A stretch of DNA of 41,948 bases from Alphaproteobacteria bacterium (GTDB lineage: Bacteria; Pseudomonadota; Alphaproteobacteria; Caulobacterales; Caulobacteraceae), in contig JAHJOK010000067.1 of assembly GCA_018820205.1 (NCBI GenBank), positions 1 to 41,948 of the forward strand, in the 5' to 3' direction. Of this stretch, positions 15,774-23,886 are shown one piece after another. The translations under genes were made by a program, and so were the position numbers. Each line of letters opens with the position of its first letter. Positions within the stretch are counted from its first letter, which is position 1. The notes under the pieces were generated by a model. That model worked only from the letters and a program-made list of their open reading frames with translations, was not told where the DNA came from and made no database searches.

Positions 15774-17975
15774 TTACCTGAACTTCCGCAACCCCCGCGG
15801 CCCCATCCTCCCGGCGCCGGCCCGTTTGCCCAGCCAGTCCTTCCAGTCCGGCCAGTTCCTGCGCCGGCCGCCGCCGTCGACCCAGTCCGGTCCGGCCTCG
15901 GCGTCGAACACCGAAACGTCCTGCAGGCCGCCCTGTTTGAACGACTGCAGCTTGACGCCCTTGCCACGTCCCATCTCGGGCAGTTCCTCGGCCTTGAACA
16001 CCAGGGTCTTCAGGTTCTCGCCGATGGTCGCGATGTGGTCTCCGGTGACCCGGATCGCGGCCAACAGGTCGCCGTTCAGCACCTGTTTGCCGCCCCGCTT
16101 CTGGGCCAGCAGGTCGTCCTCGGGCGCGATGAAGCCATAGCCGGCCTTTGACGCCATCAGCAGTTTCGCCCCCGGCTGGTGGGCCAGAACGGTGACGATC
16201 CCGGCGCTTTCTTCCAGCTCGATCATCAGGCGCAGCGGCTCGCCATGACCGCGACCGGACGCCAGCTTGTCGGCCCCGACCGTGAACACCCGCCCGTCCG
16301 ATGCCGCCACCAGCAGCTTGTCGGTCGTGAAGCCGGGCACGAGGAAGCCGAGCGTATCGCCCTCCTTGAACTTCAGCTCCGACGGATCCTCGACCTTGCC
16401 CTTCACCGCCCGGATCCAGCCGCGTTCGGACAGGATCACCGTGATGGCTTCGCGCGGAATGAACGCCTCGGGCGCGATGAAGGCGGACGTGTCGACGGCC
16501 TCGGCGATGGTCGTGCGGCGGGGCGAGATCATCACCTTGCGGGTGGCCTCCAGCTCCTTGCCGATGGCCTTCCACTGCTTGGCCGGCGACGCCGACAGCG
16601 AACGCAGAGCCGCCAGTTCCTCGGACAGGGCCTTGAATTCGTTCTCGATCGCCATTTCCTCGATCCGCGCCAGCTGGCGCAGCCGGGTGTCGAGGATGTA
16701 GTCCGCCTGCATCTCGGTCAGACCGAACCGCGCGATCAGCACGGCCTTCGGCTGTTCCTCCTCGCGGACGATACGGATGACCTCGTCCAGGTTCAGGAAG
16801 ACGATCCGCAGCCCTTCCAGCAGGTGCAGACGCTTCTCGACCCGCTCGATCCGCCACTGGGACCGCCGGTTCAGAACCTCGCGCCGGTGATCCAGAAACG
16901 CCTGCAGACAGGCCTTCAGCCCCATGACGCCGGGCGTGCCCGTGGCGTCCAGCACGTTCATGTTGATCGGAAACCGCACCTCCAGATCCGACAGGCGGAA
17001 CAGGCTCTCCATCAAACTGTCGGCGTCGATATTGCGGCTTTTGGGGTCGATGACGACGCGGATATCCTCAGCCGACTCGTCGCGCACGTCGCCCAGCAGC
17101 GGCGCCTTCTTCTGCTCGATCAGTTCGGCCAGCGCCTCGATCAGCTTACCCTTCTGCACCTGATACGGGACCTCGGTGACCACGATCTGGTAGCCGCCCC
17201 GCTCCAGCGGCTCCCGCTCCCATTTGGCCCGCAGACGCACCCCGCCCCGGCCGGTCTCATAGGCCTCCAGGATCGAGGCATGGCCTTCGACCGCCACGCC
17301 GCCCGTGGGAAAGTCCGGCCCGGGCACGATCTCGGCCAGTTCGGCCGTCGTCGCCTCGGGCCGCTCCAGCAGCAACAGACAGGCGTCGATCAGTTCGCCG
17401 ACGTTGTGCGGCGGGATCGAGGTCGCCATGCCCACGGCGATGCCTGACGATCCGTTGGCCAGCAGGTTGGGGAACCCCGCCGGCAGCACCGTCGGTTCCT
17501 CGTCCTGATCATCATAGGTGGGGCGGAAGTCCACGGAATCCTGATCGATTCCGTCCATCAAAAGCACCGAGGCCGCCGTCAGCTTGCACTCGGTGTAGCG
17601 CATGGCCGCAGCGTTATCGCCGTCGATATTGCCGAAGTTTCCCTGTCCGTCGACCAGCGGATAGCGCTGGGCGAAGTCCTGGGCCAGGCGGACCAGGGCG
17701 TCATAGATCGAGGCGTCGCCGTGCGGATGGTATCCGCCCATCACCTCGCCCACGACCTTGGCGCATTTGCGCGCAGCCGCCTGAGGATTCAGGCGCATCT
17801 GGTGCATGGCGTACAGGATCCGCCGATGCACCGGCTTGAACCCGTCGCGCACGTCCGGCAGCGCCCGGTTTGTGATCGTGGACAGGGCATAGGCCAGATA
17901 GCGCCGCGACAGCGCCTCGCTCATCGGCTCGTCGACGATACGGCCGCCTTCAGGCGGTGGGGTATGAATGGTCAT
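15774..17975 (-). CDS. parC: DNA topoisomerase IV subunit A
   Basis: Breakage-reunion subunit of topoisomerase IV, which decatenates daughter chromosomes together with ParE. At 733 residues it has the usual length. [13 protein letters not shown] opens the winged-helix region, [13 protein letters not shown] is the quinolone-pocket segment, and Tyr127 in [10 protein letters not shown] is the active-site tyrosine. The C-terminal domain carries degenerate beta-pinwheel repeats (for example [11 protein letters not shown] and [20 protein letters not shown]), shorter than in GyrA, and no GyrA box is evident, which supports ParC over GyrA. recO lies upstream on the same strand across a gap of 265 bases. 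Confidence 0.95.
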   Translation of the reverse strand: MTIHTPPPEGGRIVDEPMSEALSRRYLAYALSTITNRALPDVRDGFKPVHRRILYAMHQMRLNPQAAARKCAKVVGEVMGGYHPHGDASIYDALVRLAQDFAQRYPLVDGQGNFGNIDGDNAAAMRYTECKLTAASVLLMDGIDQDSVDFRPTYDDQDEEPTVLPAGFPNLLANGSSGIAVGMATSIPPHNVGELIDACLLLLERPEATTAELAEIVPGPDFPTGGVAVEGHASILEAYETGRGGVRLRAKWEREPLERGGYQIVVTEVPYQVQKGKLIEALAELIEQKKAPLLGDVRDESAEDIRVVIDPKSRNIDADSLMESLFRLSDLEVRFPINMNVLDATGTPGVMGLKACLQAFLDHRREVLNRRSQWRIERVEKRLHLLEGLRIVFLNLDEVIRIVREEEQPKAVLIARFGLTEMQADYILDTRLRQLARIEEMAIENEFKALSEELAALRSLSASPAKQWKAIGKELEATRKVMISPRRTTIAEAVDTSAFIAPEAFIPREAITVILSERGWIRAVKGKVEDPSELKFKEGDTLGFLVPGFTTDKLLVAASDGRVFTVGADKLASGRGHGEPLRLMIELEESAGIVTVLAHQPGAKLLMASKAGYGFIAPEDDLLAQKRGGKQVLNGDLLAAIRVTGDHIATIGENLKTLVFKAEELPEMGRGKGVKLQSFKQGGLQDVSVFDAEAGPDWVDGGGRRRNWPDWKDWLGKRAGAGRMGPRGLRKFR

Positions 17976-18105
17976 CAGGCTTCGAATCGCTCGCTCATGG
18001 CCGGAAGTCTAGCGCCAATCCGGATGGGGCCGCGCGGCGGACGCGCAACCAACGGCCCGTTGAGCGATTTATCCGGGGAACAGCGTTATTGGACGCACCC
18101 ACGCC

Positions 18106-18237
18106 ATGGTTATCTACACGCCGCCGACCTTCGACCATCAAATCTTCGATCTCGCAGGGCTGAAGCTCCTGCTGCTCGATATCCAGCAGCGTTTCGGGCA
18201 TCCGATGGGCGGGTTTCCGGGCAGCCCATCGCGCTGA
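18106..18237 (+). CDS. Possible 43-residue small protein in the recO-parC gap
   Basis: An ATG at 18106 opens a 44-codon frame, MVIYTPPTFDHQIFDLAGLK continuing to HPMGGFPGSPSR, ending TGA just before the recO stop. Third codon positions are markedly richer in G+C than second positions, as in real genes of this window. Against it: no clear Shine-Dalgarno sequence, and a competing 68-codon frame on the minus strand (17995-18201). I know no homologue. It is listed only as a candidate. Confidence 0.22.
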   Translation: MVIYTPPTFDHQIFDLAGLKLLLLDIQQRFGHPMGGFPGSPSR

Positions 18238-18240
18238 CGC

Positions 18241-18972
18241 CTACAGGCGCTCTTGTTCCCCCAGCTTCTCGATCAGCCATATGCGCGCCTGCGGCAGCGG
18301 GCGGTTCTGTGAATGAAAGACGAACTGTTCCAGAAAATGCCCCGTCAGAGCCAGACCGTGGCCGACGTCTCCAGGCCCCAGCCCAGCCTGGGCTCCCAGC
18401 ATGAAGGGCGGCAGTTTCAATAGTTTGTCTGCATAGGGTGCGCCGGCCCCTGAACTGACGGCGCGACCGGTTCGGGGGCTGACCCAGATCAGGTCGTCCA
18501 TCGCACCCGTGACCGCGCACCGCGACAGGTCCAGTCCGAACCCAAGATCTTCCAGCAGCCCCGCCTCGAAGCGCACGAAGATGGCGGGCCAGACATCGGG
18601 CAGCTGAAACGCCCCCATCAGCGCCTCGAACGCCAGAAAGGCTCCCGGATGCGGTTCCCGATCCGGCAGTGCGCCTTGCGCCACTGCGGCTGCCGCGGCC
18701 AGACCCGTCAGCGCCAGTCCGTCGTCGAACAGGGCGCTGGGTCCCTCCCCCACCGGCTCCAGACGGGCGGCGCCCAGGTGGTCGCTGGTGCGGGCGCGGT
18801 AGTCCGCGATGACCCGGGCGCCGGGCTGCAGGAAGGACTTCATGCGCCGCGACGCACCGCCCGCGACATAGGCCGATTGCCGGCCGTGGGTCTCGGTCAG
18901 CAGGTCGACGACCACGCCGGTATCGCCATGGGCCCGCGCCGACAGGACGAAGGCTTCCTCGTGGAATTCCAT
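18241..18972 (-). CDS. recO: DNA repair protein RecO
   Basis: Recombination mediator of the RecFOR pathway that helps load RecA onto SSB-coated single-stranded DNA. The 243-residue protein starts with the OB-fold signature EEAFVLSARAHGDTGVVVDL followed by LLTETHGRQSAYVAGGASRR. The helical C-terminal domain includes FLAFEALMGAFQLPDVWPAI and LGFGLDLSRCAVTGAMDDL. The four-cysteine zinc site known from some RecO proteins is not complete here. Its ATG overlaps the stop of the upstream SnoaL-like gene by 1 base (TGATG), so translation is probably coupled. Confidence 0.93.
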   Translation of the reverse strand: MEFHEEAFVLSARAHGDTGVVVDLLTETHGRQSAYVAGGASRRMKSFLQPGARVIADYRARTSDHLGAARLEPVGEGPSALFDDGLALTGLAAAAAVAQGALPDREPHPGAFLAFEALMGAFQLPDVWPAIFVRFEAGLLEDLGFGLDLSRCAVTGAMDDLIWVSPRTGRAVSSGAGAPYADKLLKLPPFMLGAQAGLGPGDVGHGLALTGHFLEQFVFHSQNRPLPQARIWLIEKLGEQERL

Positions 18973-19448
18973 CAGGAGACGGGAGCGTCCTTGGCCGCCT
19001 CATAGGTCTTGATGATGCGCGCGATGGGGCTGGCGAGGTCGTTGGGAACCGCCAGGCTGAGCACATACTGCTCGATCTTCCAGCCGTCGTCGGTCAGTCG
19101 CATCATCCCCGACCCACGCGTGCGGCCATACGATTCGTTGGTCAGTTGTTCCTCGAACCAGGCGATGCAGCGGCATTCGATCGGGGCGATCGTGATGTGC
19201 CGCTCCGTCGCCGGATAGGACCAGCCGCGCCCCTGGTTGAAGAAGGGTGTGGCGTAGGCGCGCAACTCGCCGATGGTCCAGTGCTCCCCCGCATCGGTGC
19301 CGACGAAGCGCGCGTCGGGCGTGTAGAGCGCGAAATAGGCCTCGGCGTCGGCGGCCCTGGAGGCGGCGTCCAGTTGATCAAGCACGGCGGCGACCTGGGC
19401 CTCCGGCGTGGCCTGGACGACGAGCGCCATGGCGATGGCTGCGAACAT
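18972..19448 (-). CDS. Exported SnoaL/NTF2-like protein
   Basis: A 158-residue protein with an NTF2-like cone fold of the SnoaL/DUF4440 type. VAAVLDQLDAASRAADAEAY, then FALYTPDARFVGTDAGE, then MMRLTDDGWKIEQYVLS follow the family pattern. A short hydrophobic start (MFAAIAMALVVQA) looks like a signal peptide, so it may act in the periplasm. These proteins range from isomerases to stress proteins, and nothing in the sequence fixes a substrate. It overlaps recO by 1 base and is the first gene of that pair, an unusual partner for a repair gene. Confidence 0.85.
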   Translation of the reverse strand: MFAAIAMALVVQATPEAQVAAVLDQLDAASRAADAEAYFALYTPDARFVGTDAGEHWTIGELRAYATPFFNQGRGWSYPATERHITIAPIECRCIAWFEEQLTNESYGRTRGSGMMRLTDDGWKIEQYVLSLAVPNDLASPIARIIKTYEAAKDAPVS

Positions 19449-19485
19449 GGCGGGGCCTCCTGTGGGTGGGGCCTCGATGCTAGTC

Positions 19486-20097
19486 CTACTCGCCGCTTTC
19501 CGGAACCGGATAGGTGTCGGGCTTCAAGACCTTCGACAGGGCGATCAGGTTGCGTGCGGCATTGCGGCCCACGCGGTCGGAGTAGTCGTGTCCCTGATCG
19601 GTCTCGACGTAGTCGGGACCGGGTCCCGGGCCGAGGTGCCAATAGGTCCAGCTCTGCCCCGGAATGGTGAAGCCCATGTCGATCAGGCCCTGGCACACCG
19701 TGGCGACGATATTGTGCGCGCCGTCCTCGTTGCCGGTGATCACGACGCCCGCGACCTTGCCGAAGGCGACCGGGCGCCCGCTGTCGTCGGTCTCGGCGAA
19801 CCAGGCGTCCATGCGCTCGAGGGCGCGCAGGCAGACGCTGGACATCTGGCCCAGCCAGGTCGGCGTGGCGAACACGACGATGTCGGCCGCCTTCAGCTTC
19901 TGGTCCACGCCCGGCCATTGGTCGCCGTCGCCTTCATAGCCGCTGACGCCCGGCTTGATGTCCAGATCGACCAGCCGGATCAGGTCCACCTGCGCCCCGC
20001 CCTTCTCCAGCTCCGCGATGACGACCTTGGCCAGCGCCTCGGTCGACGAGGTCTCCGGCGAGGACTTGAGGGTGCAGTTCAGGACGACGGCGCGCAT
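19486..20097 (-). CDS. Flavodoxin-like NAD(P)H-dependent oxidoreductase
   Basis: A 203-residue flavodoxin-fold protein. The phosphate loop for FMN is NCTLKSSPETSSTEALAK near residues 7-24; ADIVVFATPTWLGQMSS (about 70-86) is the second FMN-binding segment, typical of the NADPH-dependent FMN reductase/flavodoxin_2 group; and GVVITGNEDGAHN is the third. It probably reduces quinones, azo dyes or flavin using NAD(P)H. GGAGAA lies about 7 bases before the ATG. It is divergent from the arsR operon across a 128-base region with three operator-like palindromes, so it is probably controlled by the same regulator. Confidence 0.9.
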   Translation of the reverse strand: MRAVVLNCTLKSSPETSSTEALAKVVIAELEKGGAQVDLIRLVDLDIKPGVSGYEGDGDQWPGVDQKLKAADIVVFATPTWLGQMSSVCLRALERMDAWFAETDDSGRPVAFGKVAGVVITGNEDGAHNIVATVCQGLIDMGFTIPGQSWTYWHLGPGPGPDYVETDQGHDYSDRVGRNAARNLIALSKVLKPDTYPVPESGE

Positions 20098-20143
20098 GGT
20101 GTTCTCCGGGTTCGAGGACGTTCAACGACGAGTTCGCGCGCGC

Positions 20144-20211
20144 GTTCCGATCGGTTACTTAACCGAACGGTTGACAACAGGCTGTGACCGGTGCATTTAA
20201 CCGATCAGTTA
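20144..20211. promoter_or_regulatory. Three operator-like palindromes in the arsR/flavodoxin divergent promoter
   Basis: The consensus TAACCGATCGGTTA recurs three times: 20144-20157 (three mismatches, all at the left end), 20160-20173 (two mismatches) and 20198-20211 (one mismatch). A TTGACA at 20171-20176 fits a -35 box for arsR and touches site 2; the matching -10 would fall on or next to site 3. This is the layout expected for an autorepressing ArsR-family dimer that blocks both divergent promoters. The palindromes are seen directly; the binding protein is inferred. Confidence 0.65.
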
Positions 20212-20225
20212 CAGACGAAAGCACC

Positions 20226-20573
20226 ATGCAGACCGACCCACTCTCCGCCAAATTCGCCGCCTTGGCCGACCCGACCCGTCGCGCCATCCTGGCGCGGCTG
20301 ACCGAAGGCGAATGTTCGGTCAACGAACTGGCCGAGCCGTTCGACATTAGCCTGCCGGCGGTCTCCAAACATCTGAAGGTGCTGGAGAAGGCCGGGCTGA
20401 TTTCGCGCGGCAAGGAGGCCCAATGGCGCCCTGCCCGGCTGGAGCCGATGGGCATGAAGGGCATGGCCGAATGGCTGGAGCACTATCGTCGCTACTGGGA
20501 TTCCAGTTTCGATCGTCTCGACGCCTACCTGAAGAAAATCCAGAAGGGAGACCCCAATGGCCCACGAAACTGA
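20226..20573 (+). CDS. ArsR-family winged-helix transcriptional regulator
   Basis: A 115-residue regulator. KFAALADPTRRAILARLTEG is the family opening, and CSVNELAEPFDISLPAVSKH followed by LKVLEKAGLISRGKE is the winged helix-turn-helix. No ELCVCDL-type metal-binding cysteines are present, so it is not a classical arsenic or cadmium sensor; it belongs to the group that is usually followed by SRPBCC (AHSA1) proteins. The ATG at 20226 is the start that gives the conserved N-terminus. It overlaps the next gene by 17 bases. It probably represses its own operon through the palindromes at 20144-20211. Confidence 0.93.
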   Translation: MQTDPLSAKFAALADPTRRAILARLTEGECSVNELAEPFDISLPAVSKHLKVLEKAGLISRGKEAQWRPARLEPMGMKGMAEWLEHYRRYWDSSFDRLDAYLKKIQKGDPNGPRN

Positions 20574-21057
20574 AACCGAAAATCCCTGCGAAGCCACCGG
20601 CGCCCACTCGCACGAACTGGTGCTGGAGCGGGTGCTGGACGGCACGCCGGAACAGATCCGCAAATGCTGGATGACGCCGGACATCCTGGCCCAGTGGTTC
20701 TGTCCCAAGCCCTGGTCCATCACCGACGCGGTGGTCGAGCCCGAGGTCGGCGGCCGCTTCGCCTTCACCATGCACGGGCCGAACGGCGAGGTGATGCCGA
20801 ACGACGGCGTGTTCCTGCTGGTCGAGCCGACACGGTGGATCACGACCGACGCCTTCGTGAAGGGCTGGCTGCCAGCCGGGGCGCCCTTCATGACCGCCGA
20901 AGTCGCCCTGACGGCCCTGCCCGACGGCAAGACCCGCTATGTCGCGACCGCCCGCCACTGGAACGAGGCGACGATGAAACAGCATGAGCAAATGGGCTTT
21001 CACGAGGGTTGGGGCGCGGTGGCCGATCAGCTGAACGCCCTGCTCAAGACCCTTTGA
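20557..21057 (+). CDS. SRPBCC family (AHSA1-like) protein, first copy
   Basis: A 166-residue protein of the START/Bet v 1-like AHSA1 group, which forms a hydrophobic ligand cavity. ELVLERVLDGTPEQIRKCWM is the opening strand and helix; WFCPKPWSITDAVVEPEVGG, then RFAFTMHGPNGEV, are the typical central strands; WNEATMKQHEQMGFHEGWGA is the closing helix. The ligand is unknown. AAGGGAGA lies before the ATG, within the end of arsR, so translation is probably coupled. Such pairs are common regulator/target operons in proteobacteria. Confidence 0.9.
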   Translation: MAHETETENPCEATGAHSHELVLERVLDGTPEQIRKCWMTPDILAQWFCPKPWSITDAVVEPEVGGRFAFTMHGPNGEVMPNDGVFLLVEPTRWITTDAFVKGWLPAGAPFMTAEVALTALPDGKTRYVATARHWNEATMKQHEQMGFHEGWGAVADQLNALLKTL

Positions 21058-21065
21058 GGCCCGGG

Positions 21066-21560
21066 ATGTCCGCTGCGGAAATCCCCCTGCCCGACCTGCC
21101 GACGCTTCTGCCGCACCGGCTGGAGATGGAGCGGACGTTCGATGCGCCGCGCGCCCTGGTCTGGGCGGCGTGGACACGGCCGGAGATGCGCGTTCAATGG
21201 CTTGGGCCGGTCGAATGGCCGATGCTGTCGGGCACCAATGATCTGCGTCCTGGCGGTCTGTGGCGAGCCTGCCTCGGCTCAGCCGCCACTGACGAAGTTC
21301 TATGGCAGGGCGGGATGTACCGCGAGGTGGTCGAGCCCGAAAGGCTGGTCTTCACCTTCAGATGGGACGAGAGCCACGAAGACGGCCCGCCCGCCGACAC
21401 CCTGGTGACCGTAGTCCTGCATGAACTGCCCGACGGCCGGACCCGGATGGTGTTCGTCCATGAGGGCCTGAAATCCGAACGCAGCCTGGAGGGACATACC
21501 CACGGCTGGACCTCGACCTTCGGCCGCCTCGACGGGTGGCTGTCGCAAAGACAAACCTGA
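21066..21560 (+). CDS. SRPBCC family (AHSA1-like) protein, second copy
   Basis: A 164-residue AHSA1-like protein: HRLEMERTFDAPRALVWAAW opens the domain, then the strands QWLGPVEWPMLSGTNDLRPG and FTFRWDES follow, and the helix HTHGWTSTFGRLDGWLS closes it. It is a relative, not a near-identical copy, of the preceding gene, and starts 8 bases after it with GAGG upstream. Both may bind related hydrophobic ligands. The next gene starts 11 bases downstream. Confidence 0.9.
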   Translation: MSAAEIPLPDLPTLLPHRLEMERTFDAPRALVWAAWTRPEMRVQWLGPVEWPMLSGTNDLRPGGLWRACLGSAATDEVLWQGGMYREVVEPERLVFTFRWDESHEDGPPADTLVTVVLHELPDGRTRMVFVHEGLKSERSLEGHTHGWTSTFGRLDGWLSQRQT

Positions 21561-21571
21561 GGGAGACGACC

Positions 21572-22003
21572 ATGAAGATCGTGACCAGCCTGAGCTTTCC
21601 GGGAAATTGCCGCGAAGCCTTCGATTTCTATGCCGGCGTCCTGAAGGGCGAAATCACCGCCGCCATTCCGTATGGCGAGGGTTTCCCCGGTATGCCGACG
21701 CCACCGGCGATCCGGGACTGGCTGATGCACTGCTGGCTTCAGGTCGGCGATCAGGCGATCATGGGGTCGGACATGCATCCCGACTACACGCCGGACATGC
21801 ACAAGCCCAAGGACGGGTTCGACGTCACACTCCACTTTGACAAGGTCGAGGATGCACGGCGCATTTTCGAAGCCCTGTCGGACGGCGGCGAGGTGCGGAT
21901 GCCCTTCGCCGAGAGCCCCTGGTCTCCCGGCTTCGGCGGCTTCACCGACAAGTTCGGCGTGCCGTGGATGATCAACACTACACCTGCAGAGACTCCGCAA
22001 TGA
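21572..22003 (+). CDS. VOC family protein, PhnB-like
   Basis: A 143-residue protein of the PhnB/glyoxalase-like group. SLSFPGNCREAFDFYAGVLK is the standard opening, IMGSDMHPDYTPDMHKPKDG the central loop, and MPFAESPWSPGFGGFTDKFG followed by VPWMIN the closing signature. Function is unknown; the group includes metal-free members. GGGAG lies before the ATG at 21572. Its stop overlaps the DoxX-like start by 4 bases (ATGA). Confidence 0.92.
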   Translation: MKIVTSLSFPGNCREAFDFYAGVLKGEITAAIPYGEGFPGMPTPPAIRDWLMHCWLQVGDQAIMGSDMHPDYTPDMHKPKDGFDVTLHFDKVEDARRIFEALSDGGEVRMPFAESPWSPGFGGFTDKFGVPWMINTTPAETPQ

Positions 22004-22389
22004 AGCCCTCCCCCATGGTGTGGACCGGGCGCGTCCTGACCGGCCTGTTCGCCTTGTTCATGCTGGGCGCATCGATCGCGCCGAAGCTGATGGGCATGCC
22101 GGTCGCGGCCGATGCCCTGATCCCGCTCGGCTGGTCGGCCGAATGGGTCCTGCCCATCGGTCTGATGGAGTTGGGTTTCGTGATCCTCTACCTCTATCCG
22201 CGCACCAGCGTGCTGGGGGCGGTGATGATGACCGGCCTGCTCGGCGGCGCCATGGCGAGCCAGGTGCGGGTCGATGCTCCCCTGTTCAGCCATCAACTGT
22301 TCGGCCTGTATCTGGGCCTGGTCATGTGGGGCGGGCTGTGGCTGCGGGATCCGGCGTTGCGCGCTCTGTTCCCGTTCCGCAGGGTCTGA
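22000..22389 (+). CDS. DoxX-like membrane protein
   Basis: A 129-residue protein with four predicted helices, at about 8-24, 48-66, 70-88 and 98-116. GRVLTGLFALFMLGASIAPK, then LGWSAEWVLPIGLMELG, then SVLGAVMMTGLLGGAMASQV are typical of DoxX-like proteins, named after a quinol oxidase subunit but mostly of unknown function. It is the last gene of the arsR operon, coupled to the VOC gene by a 4-base overlap. Its stop is 3 bases from the stop of the convergent serine hydrolase. Confidence 0.9.
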   Translation: MKPSPMVWTGRVLTGLFALFMLGASIAPKLMGMPVAADALIPLGWSAEWVLPIGLMELGFVILYLYPRTSVLGAVMMTGLLGGAMASQVRVDAPLFSHQLFGLYLGLVMWGGLWLRDPALRALFPFRRV

Positions 22390-22392
22390 ACC

Positions 22393-23631
22393 TCAGCCCG
22401 CCAGCGCCGTGGGAAAGTCACGGCCGAGCGCCTCGGCCATGGCCTGCTGCGAGATCAGCAGAACCTGTCTCTGCTGGTGATAGTTGTTCGTCAGCACGAT
22501 CACCGCCACCCGCTGGTCGGGCTGCCAGACCTCGATGTTGCGGAACCCCGACCAACTGCCGGTGTGATAGATTTCCCAGTCCTGGAAGGCCGGCGTGACG
22601 CGCTGGCCCAGCCGGTTCGCCATCAGGCCATAGCCCCAGGCGCGATGCGGCCGCCCGCCTCGCTCGTTGGGCTGGTCGGCCGGCGAATGATCCATGATCA
22701 TCTGCGCATAGCTGTAGGCGCTCAGCACATGGCCCGAGTGCAGCGCCTGCTCCCAGGCCAGCAGGTCGTCCAGCGTCGAATAGAGGGCGCCCGCCCCCGC
22801 AACGATCGAGACGTTCGGATTGCGCTGGGCCGTCAGCCCCTCGGGGAAATTGGCGTGGCCGGTGACGATGCCCAGGTCGGAGTCATCGTCAAAGCCCGTG
22901 TTCGCCAGTCCCAGCGGCTCGAAGAAGGCGGTGCCCAGATAGTCGGGAAAGGCCATGCCGCTGGCCTTTTCGACGATGGCGGCGGCCAGGTTGAAGCCGG
23001 CGTTGTTGTAGCGGACCTTCGTCCCCGGCGCGAACGACAGACGGAATTGTCGGGAGTCTTCGGTCAGTTCGTCCAGCGTCGCGGGCGTCACCCGGCGGTT
23101 CCCCCAACCCGGCCGCGCCATCAGGTCGGGAATGCCGGAGGTGTGACTGATCAGGTGATGGATCTTCAGCGGCGCCCAGGCGGCCGGGCACGGCTGTATC
23201 CACCGGCAGACCGGATCGCCGATGGTCAGTTTTCCCTCGTCCTGCAGTTTCAGAATCGCGGCGGCGGTGAACTGTTTCGAGATCGAGGCCAGGCGGAACC
23301 GGTCGCCGATCCTCAGCGGCGCGCCGGTGGCGACATCGGCGGTCCCATAGACCTGGCGGAACAGGATTTCGTCGCCGCGCGCGACAAGGACCGCGCCCAT
23401 GAACCGTCCGGCGTCGGCCTCACGTTGCAGGCGGGCGGTCAGTTGCGGCAATGCCTCGACGACCTCAACCGGCGGGCGTGTAGGCAAGGGCGCGAGCCGC
23501 GATGAAGGAGTCGGCGGGGGCTGCGATGTCAGGACGGCGGCTAGACCGGCGCCGCCGATCAGGACGGCAGCGGCGATCAGGCTGAGGAACAGCCGGGGAT
23601 GATTCCCGGCGCTACGCGGAACGTGAAACAT
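22393..23631 (-). CDS. Membrane-anchored serine hydrolase, beta-lactamase-related
   Basis: A class C beta-lactamase-type hydrolase. With the ATG at 23631 it has 412 residues, an N-terminal membrane anchor (LFLSLIAAAVLIGGAGLAAV) and a Pro-rich linker. SISK at 116-119 is the SxxK nucleophile motif and YNN at 208-210 the YxN motif; ISHTSGIPDL and a C-terminal HTGSWSGF (third motif, HTG in place of KTG) complete the site. The start is uncertain: in-frame GTG codons lie at 23664 and 23685, and none has a convincing ribosome-binding site. It is probably a periplasmic esterase or peptidase. It is unlike the hydrolase at 4244-5338 outside the motifs. Confidence 0.88.
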   Translation of the reverse strand: MFHVPRSAGNHPRLFLSLIAAAVLIGGAGLAAVLTSQPPPTPSSRLAPLPTRPPVEVVEALPQLTARLQREADAGRFMGAVLVARGDEILFRQVYGTADVATGAPLRIGDRFRLASISKQFTAAAILKLQDEGKLTIGDPVCRWIQPCPAAWAPLKIHHLISHTSGIPDLMARPGWGNRRVTPATLDELTEDSRQFRLSFAPGTKVRYNNAGFNLAAAIVEKASGMAFPDYLGTAFFEPLGLANTGFDDDSDLGIVTGHANFPEGLTAQRNPNVSIVAGAGALYSTLDDLLAWEQALHSGHVLSAYSYAQMIMDHSPADQPNERGGRPHRAWGYGLMANRLGQRVTPAFQDWEIYHTGSWSGFRNIEVWQPDQRVAVIVLTNNYHQQRQVLLISQQAMAEALGRDFPTALAG

Positions 23632-23699
23632 GCGGCTTGGTAACGGGTTCGGACGATTCGTCACGCGGGACCCGCGTTTCTCCACTCACATCCGCTTGA

Positions 23700-23877
23700 T
23701 TTCGTCATTCCGGGCGCAGCGAAGACCCGGAACAGGGCGGCGCGCGGGAGCGCGAACCTGTCGCGGACCCTGAGTCTCATCATCGAAGTCAAGCGCGGCC
23801 ACATCGCCTGCGCTCCGCTGCGGCGCCGCCTTGTTCCGGGACTGCGGCGCTTCGCGCCTTCGCCCGAAATGACGAAA
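23700..23877. repeat. Long imperfect inverted repeat between era and the serine hydrolase
   Basis: The outer arms 23700-23716 and 23861-23877 match as reverse complements with one mismatch over 17 bases (TTTCGTCATTCCGGGCG type). The inner arms 23724-23743 and 23823-23842 match 18 of 20. About 80 bases in the middle are unpaired. It begins 10 bases after the era stop and could end the era transcript. CGTCATTCCGGGC-type repeats are widespread in alphaproteobacterial intergenic DNA (established knowledge). The gap contains no gene. Confidence 0.7.
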
Positions 23878-23886
23878 GCAACTGGA

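Noticed and set aside
17995..18201. A 68-residue minus-strand frame between recO and parC
   Set aside because: No ribosome-binding site, and codon composition is less gene-like than the competing plus-strand frame.
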